Of a stretch of DNA of 64,000 bases, positions 26,801-38,800 are shown piece by piece. Made by a program: the position numbers and the translations under genes. The notes beneath the pieces were generated by a model that saw only the letters and a program-made list of their open reading frames with translations, did no database searches and was not told the DNA's origin. Position 1 is the stretch's first letter. Each line of letters starts with the position of its first letter. This stretch comes from Heliocidaris tuberculata (Eukaryota > Echinodermata > Echinoidea > Camarodonta > Echinometridae): contig CM046838.1 in the NCBI GenBank assembly GCA_025618425.1, forward strand, positions 13,416,010 through 13,480,009, in the 5' to 3' direction.

Positions 26801-29800
26801 CGATTACCATCTGCAAGCTTTCTAGTTTCTAGAGATACATTATTGAGCATATTTGTGATTTGCTTTGAATATCTACTTTAACTGAAACTGATTTAGCTGA
26901 TATCTGTAATACGAGAATAAGAGCTTCAAATGTAATGTGAGTAACCATGGAATTGCCCAGTACTTGAGGTGGCATGCAAGCCCAAATGTATATGTACCTA
27001 CAAATGAAAGTGAACTCTGCTAAACTGGTAATTTGGTTTTTAGAGGATATACAATTGTATAATTTTAACATGTAATGGGTGATTCTGTGCAGAGTGTCCC
27101 TAGTGCATATGCCATTTATCTCTATATTTCATCCATATATGAAAAATCTCATGATATGACCATGATTATAGGTGGGAATACCAGAAAGCTCCATTATTCA
27201 ATGGTCATACTGGGATAGTCTGCAAGCACAGACCCTAATTTGACACTTTATCAGAAAATCATTGTGTCTTGAGAGGAGCCTAATCCAGCTACCTACTGGT
27301 CATAATGTTAATTGAATTTACCAAATTAATACAAACCTACCGGTCATATCACCCCCATAGCCATTCGATCACTGACACCCCCACCCTATGCCTGAGTGAC
27401 CTAGGCCAAATCTCCTTTGGCCGAAAATCCAAGAGACGTAATTCGAGGATTGGTAAGACGGCATCTTTGAAAAGGTGGGAAAAGTGCCCAAGTGTCCTCT
27501 TGGCGGGATGGTATCTTTCAATGATTTTGCGATGAGCAATATGATTTCCTTTTCTTATTTTACGTAAATACAGTTTTAATAAAAATACAATGTACCATCT
27601 GAAAGAAAAAAAAATTGTTAGAATTCTAAAAATAATATTTGTGGCAAAAATAGTCAGTTTTGACTAATTGCCAAATAAAAACAAATAACAACAACAACAA
27701 CGGTCATGTCAATATAATGTCAGGAGCAGCTACAGTACACGGCCTATGGTAGTCCTACAGCGCAGACTCTCTTGTACGACTGACCAGGGTTTGTGCCTGC
27801 AAACTAATATTGGGAGACTCTCCATTTTTGGATGAAATATTTGGAAACAAGACATTTGTCATACGGGACACATTGCACCAAGTCACCCTGATGGTATTTC
27901 TTGTAATTGATCGGAAAGCTGTAGTCTGTGCTTGGTAAACAATGTTACTAATTGTTCTGTTTATTACCAAGCTTTCGGTTCTGTCAGTGACTCATAAATT
28001 GACAGTTATAATGGTAGACAAAACAGTGAAAGAGGAATCATGTTTTGAAACAATGTAGATCCTGGGATTTCCTAGATGAATCTTAAACAAACATGTACAT
28101 GTGACTGACTGTGTTCTTTCCAGCTTTTCTTCCTGATAAAGGTTGACAGGAAAGCATTGAAATAGGAAACCAAAAGAGGAAAAAGGAAAGATTTAGTTAT
28201 TTATAGTCTTTTGATGCTTCCCTGTGAAAGTACATGTGATTAATTGATACAGGAATGATAGCATCCTAGAGGTTTCTCTTCTTATCAGGCAATTTTGTCT
28301 AATTTTTAACTTTAATTTTTATCTCTTTCCTGAACAAATTATGCAATTTCAAAATACATGAAAGCAATTTGAAAAAAAAAATTGAACTGCATTTATACTG
28401 AGGGTTGGCACAATTTAAATCAACATGATATAATCGCGATTTAAATTATGATTTAAATTGCCTGGATTTTTAAAAAAATCACATATTTAAATAAAAATGA
28501 AATACTTAAAGTGTTACCAATCACCAAAAAATATTTTGTTCTCTATGTTAGGGGTTCTGTGTCAATTATACAATGTACTATTATATTCAAAATATGAGCT
28601 TCAAATGTTGATTCTATAAAGAGATATTGCAAATTGAAATGCACTCCCAAAAGAAAATACAGTGGCTTGTTAGGAGACTAGTAGACACACCCGTACGTGC
28701 TCACATACATGTAGAATAATGGCCTGCGCAGAACCGAACTTGGAGTTGGGTTCCTTGCAATGGGTTTCATGTTTTCCTTCAATTTCTTCGTTCTTTTAAC
28801 CATTCACCTATAGAAGACCAGGTAAAGTGTTTTGAGGTTGATTTTATTCATTCCAGCTGTACACAAATTAATTTTTAGGTGATTGGTACACTTTAAGAAA
28901 TTTTTTTGTTGATTTTGTGGATGCAACAAAAAAAAATCACTGAAAAATCTTTCCTTTTTTTTGCTTAAAAATTCATCCAAGTGAGAGTTTTTGTATTCAA
29001 AATAATTTCTGATATTAGATCTACAAAAAAATCTGTTGCTGTTCTAATTAAGAGCAATATTTAGGGTGTAACTTTAAAAAATCAAATAAATCGAGTTACA
29101 TAAATTAATTTGCAATTTGGATGAAATAAATCCATTTTTTTTTTATTTGAAAAAAGAAAAATAAAAAAACTTTTTTTCAAACCCTGGCATTACTAGATTT
29201 TTAACACTGCCTTTATTATTACCTTTGTGTTATTTGTTTTTCTTACAGATTGAGGTTACTTACCTTTGACTTCGTAGTAAGCAGTGTTCATCTCAAGCCT
29301 TCAAAGTCCTTTACCATTCCAGATTGTATCAAGTTTAATATCACTGTGAGAGCAATATATTCACTATTCACTATTCCTGAAAAAATGTATTCATATACAT
29401 GTAGTCTATTTGTAGATTTGCTTTTCAAGTTTAATTCTTTTCAAGATTCTTCGGCTTTTTACAAGAATATCTTCTAAGTTTGGCAAACAGGTGAACTAAA
29501 GCTATGTTTTTGCTGTTACATAAGATATGTGAAGATTGAAATGCTTTGCTGCCCCAAAGGGCATTGCCATGTGCTTCAGATGCTGATGTTAGTGAAGCAA
29601 TCATTGAGATAAATTTGAGTTTCTATGTAGTGATTGACTCAAGATTGTACATCTTCCTTCACTTTCTTGTCATGGTGAATACTGTATTGAGGTTTCTTTA
29701 CTTTAAACATCTACATACATGTATACCAGTATTTGAATTTATGCAAGATTGTGTTTATGCAAAGTCTGCTATAACATGTATGCAACCTTTAAAGTGTACC

Positions 29801-32800
29801 AATCACCTGAAAAAATAATTTGTGTACAGCTAGAAAGTATAAAATCAACCTCAAAGAACTTTGTCTGGTATTCTATAGGTCAACAGTTAATGAGTATGAA
29901 GGAAATAGAGGATAACATGAAAATGCTCGCGCGGAACCGAACTCCGAGTTTGGTTCCGCGCGAGCCTTTATCTTGGCGACCGCGTACGGGTGCGTCAAGT
30001 AGTCTACTCACGAGTTGCTTTTAGACTTATAGAGATATATCTCTTTATAGAATTAATGATTGAAGCCCATATTTTGAATAAAGTATAATGACATGAAACC
30101 TCTAACATACAGAGCAAAATTATATTTGGTGATTGGTACCCTTTAATAGGAATCCATTGAACTCCTATTTTTAAGAGAGACAGTACTCTGATGGCAGAAT
30201 ATTCCCCCTGTATTAATTTCCAGATGTTTTGGGTGTTACATTTAGTCACAAATCCTCATGCATGATATAAAAATGAGAAATAGTTCTAAGAGTGTTCTTG
30301 ACTTTGTATGTTTGTTTGTTTTTGTTTGTTTGCTTTTTATTTTCTTTGGTAGATTGGGTATGATAATAAAGTACACGATGGTAGAATGCCCGTATCACTC
30401 AATTTTCAACATAATTTCTTCACCAACTGCTCCAACAAGTATGGTAGTGGTAAGTCTTGTCTTCTTCTTCATCAGTGACTCAGACTTTGTTGATATTTAT
30501 CTCACAATCTGATTCAGTTTTGCCAACACCTGGAATTTAATATATAAAACAAATTTCTGTGGCTCACTTTTAGTTTTTTTCAACATTTTTCTGAACATTA
30601 GAAACGATAAATCTTATATCTGCCTGCATGTACAGCAATGAAATTCAAAATGTTTCTGGGCCAACCAAAATGTTTCGTTAAAAAGAGACTATAATATGGA
30701 ATATTAAAACTGGGAATCTAGGGTATTAAACATTTTTTAGTAGGAAAGGAAATAATAGTCCTATTTTGTGTAATTATATTTATCTTACATGTAAAGAAAA
30801 AAAAAATCATTTGCAATTTTAGACAAAAGGATATTTGTTCAGTGTTAGAATTGCCCCTTATGTATTTTTGAGGGTATTCTTTTTGATTGTGCATATGTGT
30901 AAGAACACTTGAGAAGAATTGCTAATTTCATGTACCTACAAATTTAGTTTATTAGATGACTTTTTCACTCATTGTCTTTGTCTATATTTGTCGTTCATTT
31001 CAAGTTGCAAACACTTATGAATTTCATCTTTTCCCCAAATATTACATAGTAACTTTCAGTTAAGTGTTGTCCTTATACATGTACATGATTCTTGGCTGTA
31101 ACATCATAGCTACATGTAGCTACACCACAATTTTTCCTGGATATAGTTTTCACACACTGTCCACTGTAAGTTGTTGAAATACCTTTTGATCTACTATTTC
31201 CTTATTGAATCATATTTTTTATAAAGAGAAACAACTAATGAAACATTCCCTTTTGTACATTCCTTTTTTCCTATTGATATTTAGATGAGTTAAAGAAAGC
31301 AGGTGCAAGGCTGACATTTTCATTGGACATCCTTGTCATCATACTGTGTGTGATGTCAATGATATTGTGCGTGAGGTCCATAATAAAGGCACAACAGCTG
31401 AAATTTGTGAGTATCAGAAACCTGTGGGTTATTATCTATCATTATTGTCTCTATGCTAGTCATTCTTGAAAGAGATGCTCTATTCTATATTCCCTGTGGA
31501 ACCAATTGTGCAATATTGGCAATGATTGTTTTCTGCATTACTAGTGAAGCGATCTACTTGTAAGAATTATTTTTTAGTGTCTGCCATTGTCGTCGTCATC
31601 ATCTTTTGTCATCATCATCGTCATAATCATCATCATCACCATCATTATAATCACCATCATCATCTTCATAATCATCATCAACAAAAAATACTGCATCATG
31701 ATCATCATCATCATCCGAATATCATTATCACCATCATTTTCATCATTAAACATCATCGTCATCACTACCACACTTGGCACCATCATCGACATAATCAGCA
31801 TCATTGTCTCTGTGCCGTGAAAGAGTGCGTTATACATCATTCCTAATTTACAAAGGCATGATTGTAGAGCAATGATTTTTATGCCTCTGCCCACCGAAGG
31901 TGGTGCTGGAGGCATTATGTTTTCGGGTTGTCCGTCCGTCCGTCCCACTTTCTCGTTTTAGCAATAACTCAAGAACCACATGAGGTATGAACTTCAAACT
32001 TGGTGCTAGTATGTATCACCATAGGAAGACGATCTGATTCCATTTTGGGGTACGTAGGTCAAAGGTCAAGGTCACAGAGGCCCATTTCTGAAATTTCAGG
32101 TGTTAGCCTCATTCTCGCGATAACTCAAGAACCATATGAGGTATGAACTTTAAACCTGGTGCTAGTATGTATCACCATAGGAGGATGATCTGGGGCCCGT
32201 TGCACAAAACTTGCGTTTAATCGCAGCTCCTAAAAATCAAAAGCAAGTCCTTAATGCGCACTTCTGATTGGCTAAAAATAAAGGTGCGTTTGATTTTCCT
32301 GAGTTGCGTTTAAACGCAAGTTTTGTGCAACGGGCCCCTGATCAGATTTTGAGGTATGTAGGTTAAAGGTCAAAGGTCACAGATCAATTTCTGAAATTGC
32401 AGGTGTTAGCCTTGTTAACGAGATTTCTCGAGAACCATTTGAGGTATGAACTTCAAACTTGGTACTAGTATGTATCACCATAGACGATTTAATTAGATTT
32501 TGGGATATGTAGGTCAAAGGTCATAGAGGTCATTATACAGGTGTGTGTGAAATTAATGTTTTTTTTTAACCTATGTTATCACCATATCTCAACTATTTTG
32601 TATACATGACAAGGAGGAGATAAAGTGATCAGACTTTTGGGTTATAAGATGTAAGGTCAAATGTCAAAAGGTCAATTAACATGTAATTAGAGGCTTTTTA
32701 TTCTGGTTATCAAAATATTTCAAGAACAGTGTGAGCCATCAACAGAATTTAGGCGGAGGCATATAAGAGGCGGAGGCATATAAGAGACGCAGTCACATTC

Positions 32801-35800
32801 ATCTTGTTTTTTTTTTCATTTCTAATTAGTGGAATTATCTTTTACTATCCCTTTATATTCTTTATTAGAAAACAATGCAGTTTTTCAAGGTACATTACAA
32901 CTACAAACTGAGCACAACCGATAGAATGGAGTTCTTGAATCTGTGGTATGTGATCATCATTGTCAGTGATATATGCACCATTATTGGGAGTGTTATCAAG
33001 GTCTTGATAGAAGTATCAGTGAGTATAAAAGGTTCTTTTTTATGAATAACATCATCACCTGTAGGGCTGGGAAAAGTAATGCTTGAAGCAATAGACCGGT
33101 TTACTAAGTTATTCAAATTTATGGATGTTTCTTTCCGGAGGACCTAGTGACCAGGTATTCCACCAACCTGTTATTAATAAATGGACTACAATACTAGGAA
33201 TCCAGTTTGCATACATTACTTGTTGCTATGTCGGGCAAGCATCAGGCAAGCTTTCAGGTTGTCAAGAACAACCTTTGTTTAAAAAGCATGCATAAAATTT
33301 GAATATGTTAGTAAACCGGCCTATTTAGGAAGCACATGAAAACTAAACAAGAATGGTGACAAGTTTCTTTGAAAGGAAAAAATCTGAAAAACAAATTGGC
33401 GAATATTTAATTTATTTCTCATTTCTTATCAGAATTTGCTAGGGCTTTAGTTGATCGGTTTCTTTAGTTTTCCTGCTTCTTTTGAAACCGAGTTGGTATC
33501 GGGATGGACTTCCTCTTTCACTTCACAGTTCAATGATTTCAATGTACATGTATATTTGATTGTTGTTTGTAAATCATTACCAGAATTGATGTTCAATTAC
33601 TTATTTCATGCTAATTTGAGTATCAATAAAATCCCTGTGGATGGGGGAAATTTTTTTTAATAAACATTGTCAAAACCATGATCACTATCAAGATGTTAGT
33701 CTCAAATTGGTGAATTGGTCATGGTTATAATTCTTGGAATGTTCTCCCTGTATGAACCTGTCCTTGGTGATCTCTGTTATACAAACAGAAAAATATCAAT
33801 ACTTTAGTAAAATAAAGAGTTAACAAACTGTGATATATGCAATCTCTTGCTTGGCACATTTTTTTTTTAATGGAATATAAAGAGGTAAAACATTACTGTT
33901 TTTCAACCAATTTAAACCTTGGTTCCTGCAGCTCCAACTATTCATAGGATGTTCTGTGGAGTATTACTGTATTCATGCAGCTGGAGCGATTCATATGATA
34001 CATGTATCTCTGTGTTTACTCCGTAGGATAACACACACTATGACCCTTGCAGTCTTTTGCTCGGTATGGGCTGTTTTCTTGTGTGGTTTGGTGTTCTCAG
34101 GTACCTGGGTTTCTTCAACAAGTACAATGTAAGTCATGCCTTCTCAGTCAGAACCATTATTATTTGTAAATTGCATTTCCTGAATCCAGTGCAAGAGATC
34201 TTGATTGTAGAATTTGAAGAGTTTTGTTATTCTTGAAATCAAGGATACATTTACGAGTAACCCTCAAGCATGCTTCAGTGGCTAATGTAATAATGTTTCT
34301 TATCTGTGCTAGTAGTACATGTATCTTTGGTAATAATCTGCCTTTGAAGGGCCCTGTAATGGACTTCTTTTTGAATTTCATTTATCTCCTTGATCCTAAA
34401 TATAATGATGCTAAAGAATGCCTGCCCAATGTACGAAGGTTTCTAATCTGTGCTAGTATTATCTACAATGTATGTTAATACATGTAATCTTCTCTTGACG
34501 AGCCATATGATGAATAAGCAGTTCTTTTTACTGTTTTCCATTATTTCCTAGATCCTGATAGTAACTCTGAAGAATGCCATGCCTAATGTACTAAGGTTCC
34601 TGATCTGTGCTGGTATTATCTATGCTGCTTATGCTTTCTTTGGCTGGATAGTTCTTGGACCATACCATCCCAAGGTACATGTAAACCATTGCCGATACAC
34701 ACTTTTTTTCTAATAGTCCCTCATTTCTGTTTTTTTTCTTTATATCCCTTTTGGTATTCTTATTCTACATTAGTTTGCATATTACATGTATATTGAGCGT
34801 TCCCATGCTCGTTTCAAGCCCTGATTAGTCAGTTGGAGCAATGTGTAATAATGTTTACTCACTGGTTGATGAGACTCGTCAAAAGTTTTTAAAGATAAAA
34901 TTCTGATATGTAGAAATATGACATATTGTGTAGTTTTATGTTTCTTAATACATTACACAGAATACTCAATATTGTAGTTTGTTCAGAGTATTGCAGGGTT
35001 TTGTACGGTGATAGATAATATGCATCATCACATTTACTAGGTTTTACATTGTTATCTATTATTCTGCAACCATCAATATGGGCACTTCCCACAGGATATG
35101 CAGTTAAATTGAGAATACATGCAATAGTTGAAGCGATTCTACTATTAAAAGATTTGGGTGAGTCTAAGGTATTCAGTTCTTTTGTCTCCCTTATATCTTC
35201 AAGTATCACTAAATAATGATTATAATTAACATAGAAATTATCACTTTTCTTCATATTTGCTTTGATCCACCGGTATATTGTTGGGTTATTAACTTAATAC
35301 ACTCATCAGGGCCCTGTTTTTCTAAACTTGTCGTCAGATCACTAACAAGTACCAAACTTCAGTGACACATTTGCTCACAGCCATTCAACTGCAATTAGTT
35401 CAGTAGCTTATATCAGTTCTTGTACTTTAACTTGTGTTTTTAAAGAATAAGTTTTGTTAAAATGGGGCCCAGGGCAGCGTTTCCTCAAACAGGCTTAAGT
35501 ACAAGTTCACCGACATCCCATTGAAACACGTGTATTAAAACTAACGCGTGTTTCAATAGGATGTTGGCAAACTTGAACTTATGATGGTTTAACCCTTTCA
35601 GGACAGGAATTATTTAAGAGTTCAATTGATCACATTTTGTTCTGCAAATTGGCAACAATAATATTTTTCTTTTAGTGCTACGTGGTTCTAGTAAGAATGT
35701 AATGTCTTGAAAATAATATACATGATTAGGAACTTTGTCGAAAAGTTGAAAAAGTTGCCAATTTGGACAAAAAAAAACAATGATTTTGAACCTCTCAATG

Positions 35801-38800
35801 TGTTGCCAATTTAAGGATGTTCAAGCTTATTCTCCTTTTTAAAATTCCTGGCATCGAATGTAATGTGATCATGCAACAAAAATGGACACAGTATGTGCAG
35901 AAATTTTTGCTCTTTCCACTCATACATCTGGTATATTTTTTAAGGCTCTAAATCAAAAGTTATTGGGCCAAACCACAAAATGTGGTCAATTGTCTCGAAA
36001 GGGTTAATGAAATGATGTCTAGGTGAACTAAACTCCATGGTGTAGTGGGTAATGTTTAGTATGGGACAAAGTAGCATTGACTTTCCCATTTATTTGAAAA
36101 AAAAGGCATTTACATTGAACACATTTATCATTTATCCTTAAACAGTTTAAAACGCTCAGCATCTCCGTAGAGTGCATGTTCTCACTGATCAATGGAGATG
36201 ACATGTACGCAACATTCCGAGAGATGTCTGATCGTAATGCAACGATCTACATCTTCAGTAGAGTCTACCTCTACACGTTCATCAGTCTTTTCATATATGT
36301 TGTGCTCAGTTTGATCATTGCAGTCATCATGGACACCTATGAAACAATGAAAGTAAGCAGTGTGAACTCGCCTTATCTCTTTGTGAAAGATGTCATGATT
36401 TGTTGAGTTAGATTGTTTGTGTCTCTAACCATGGGGAATTCTAATTGTGGAATCTAGGAATTAGTAAATGCAAGATTTTAATGGGATTATCTGCATTGTG
36501 TCATACTTTATTGGATTCTTGCTGAGTGGGCCCAGAACTTATTAGTTTTTATTCAACGCTGCTCGAAAAGCCACTTTGGAGAAGGCTTCACTTTCACTTT
36601 CATTTCAATTATTCATTTCATTTCTAAAATGTACAAACAGTTGTAAATGATAAATGTAAATTTATATTTAAATTCATATCAAAATACATTGTAAGAAAAT
36701 GAAATAAGAGAACTTTAGAATAAAGCATGAATTAAGAAGGAGTCCCGTTTGCTTTAAGGAGCTTTCTTTCTATAGCTGCTGTCTGTTTGATAATTTTAAT
36801 AATTTTGCTCTGTGGCCAAATGCTGATCTTGCTTGCTGCCATTGACCTCTTGACAGGAATACCAAAGAACAGGTCACATAGAGGGCAGGCTGCACTGTTT
36901 CATGGCAGAGACATGCGATGAGGACATCCCAGGGAGAGGTTCATTCCACACCCAGTCCAGTATGATGGAGAGATGGAGATGGAAACAAAGACTAAGAGAT
37001 AACCTCTGCTGTGGAAGGTGAGGTCAAAGGTCAAAAGTGACATCCCATTGGTCCTATGCACCATTGGTATTACATTTAAATACATGTAGCTTGAGTTGTT
37101 TCTGTATGATGCAGCATGCAGGTGGGGGTTAGGGTGAGGTTGCCGTAAACTTCATGCCTATTTCTGAAGATGAGAGATAGGAGAGAAAGAAGGCACAAAA
37201 TGGTGTTTGGGGGGGGGGGGGGAATGAAGATGTATTAAGTAAGTGAATGAGAAAAGTGTAAGTTACATTCTGGTATGAATGAATCACCTCGTAGCGATAT
37301 CATTTTTTTTTACAGTGTTGATGAATCATCCCTGATTTTCATGTCGATTAAAAAACATATTTTGTACCCTTCAAATATGAAGTGCTAAACTGCCTTAAAC
37401 AACACAGGGGTTTTTAAAGTGTACCGATCCAGAGCTGCCAACCCTCCCGGATTTGCCGGGAGACTCCCGGAAAATCAACCCGATCTCCCGACACATACTC
37501 AAAATCTCCCGGATTCTTACATTTTTTAATGTTATAAACTTCCGTCATTGCCCCTTCAAAAACTAGGAAATACGCTCTCCCCGTCCCACGAGCATGCCCA
37601 AGCGATGTTGCTAGCTAGCATATCTCTGGCACTGTTCACCCCGCGGCCAGCCGGCCACGCCGCTAGCTGTACATGCAATGGCAGCATAGGCCATGAACTA
37701 CGTGTGCGGCCAGCTCGAACACTACTGTTCATGTTCGGTCGCTGGCCGCGTGCAGCTAGCTCATTGAGCTTGATTGTCGGTGCTTGCAATCGTGTGCGAA
37801 GCCCCCGGGCGAAGCCACGTTAGAAAATTTATTATGATACAAAACAGAAGCCTTGTTTAATTTTCAGTGCTGAAATTTCTTCATTCGATAATGACCCCTG
37901 ATACTCAGATACTTCTATGAGCATTTCAAGTGATTCTTTCCCCCCAAAATGACCCAGAAACGTCAGATTTTGAAAATAGTAGTCCCACGCATAGCGTTTC
38001 GAGTGTGTTGGGAAATGACCCGAAAGCAGCGTAAAAGGTCCGTTTCTGTCTAGAACCTATTTTTATTATGATGTATGGGTTTCTACTATGTCTGTTGTTG
38101 AATATAATATTCCTTTTACATATGATGTACAAGCTGCTTTTGACTGAGGTTTGGTGATTGAATGTAAACAAACATGGATGACAGACATTCTGTGAAGAAA
38201 TTTCTGCATTTTGATGATTACTCTGCCTGTGTATATTGTATTGCTTTGCATAAATACTAATAATTTACTGTCACAATATTCAGATATCATTAAAAAATGG
38301 TGCTCTAAAAGGGTGTCAAAGAGGCTTAGAACCAGGAGCTCGCGGGGGAGTATGAAGGAAATAAATGATAATATGAAGGTGCTCGCGCGGAACCGAACTC
38401 TGAGTTGGGTTCCGCATGAGCCCTTATCTTGGCGAGCGGGTACGGGTGCGTTGAGTAGTCTACTCATGAGTCGCTGTTACGCTTATAGAGAGTGTAATTA
38501 AACTTGCAGTATCTCTTTATAGAAGTATTATTTGAAGCCCATATTTTGACTATATTATAATGACATACAGAGCAAAATATTTTTGGGTGATTGGTACCCT
38601 TTAAGTTTACTGCGCTTCACACTTCTGTATCTTATAACACACAGGTAAGTGAGTACATGTACATTAGGACCTATGTTGCTTCATCCATCCCCACTTGCCA
38701 TTCATTTAGTACACAAGAAACCACGGCGGTTTTTGAGATGGTTTACTGCTGCATATGTGAACGAGCCTTTACCGTAGCAACTTATAAAATGACAAACCTG

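Larger units (their letters stand above)
34680..36145. other. TRPML intron 11
   Basis: Contains a MITE (35310-35469) and a hairpin element (35487-35590). Sequence from 35600 to 36005 resembles the block at 41700-42060 (TATGATTTGGTTCAATAACT-like and TTTGTCC-type words), suggesting another dispersed repeat. No gene recognised. Confidence 0.4.

Noticed and set aside
31526..31948. His/Ile/Met-rich open frames
   Set aside because: Arise from the ATC microsatellite in a TRPML intron.
34224..34478. 84-aa open frame as an alternative TRPML exon
   Set aside because: It spans both decayed exon 11 copies; no upstream AG gives the required phase, and the second copy is frameshifted, so it is treated as relic.
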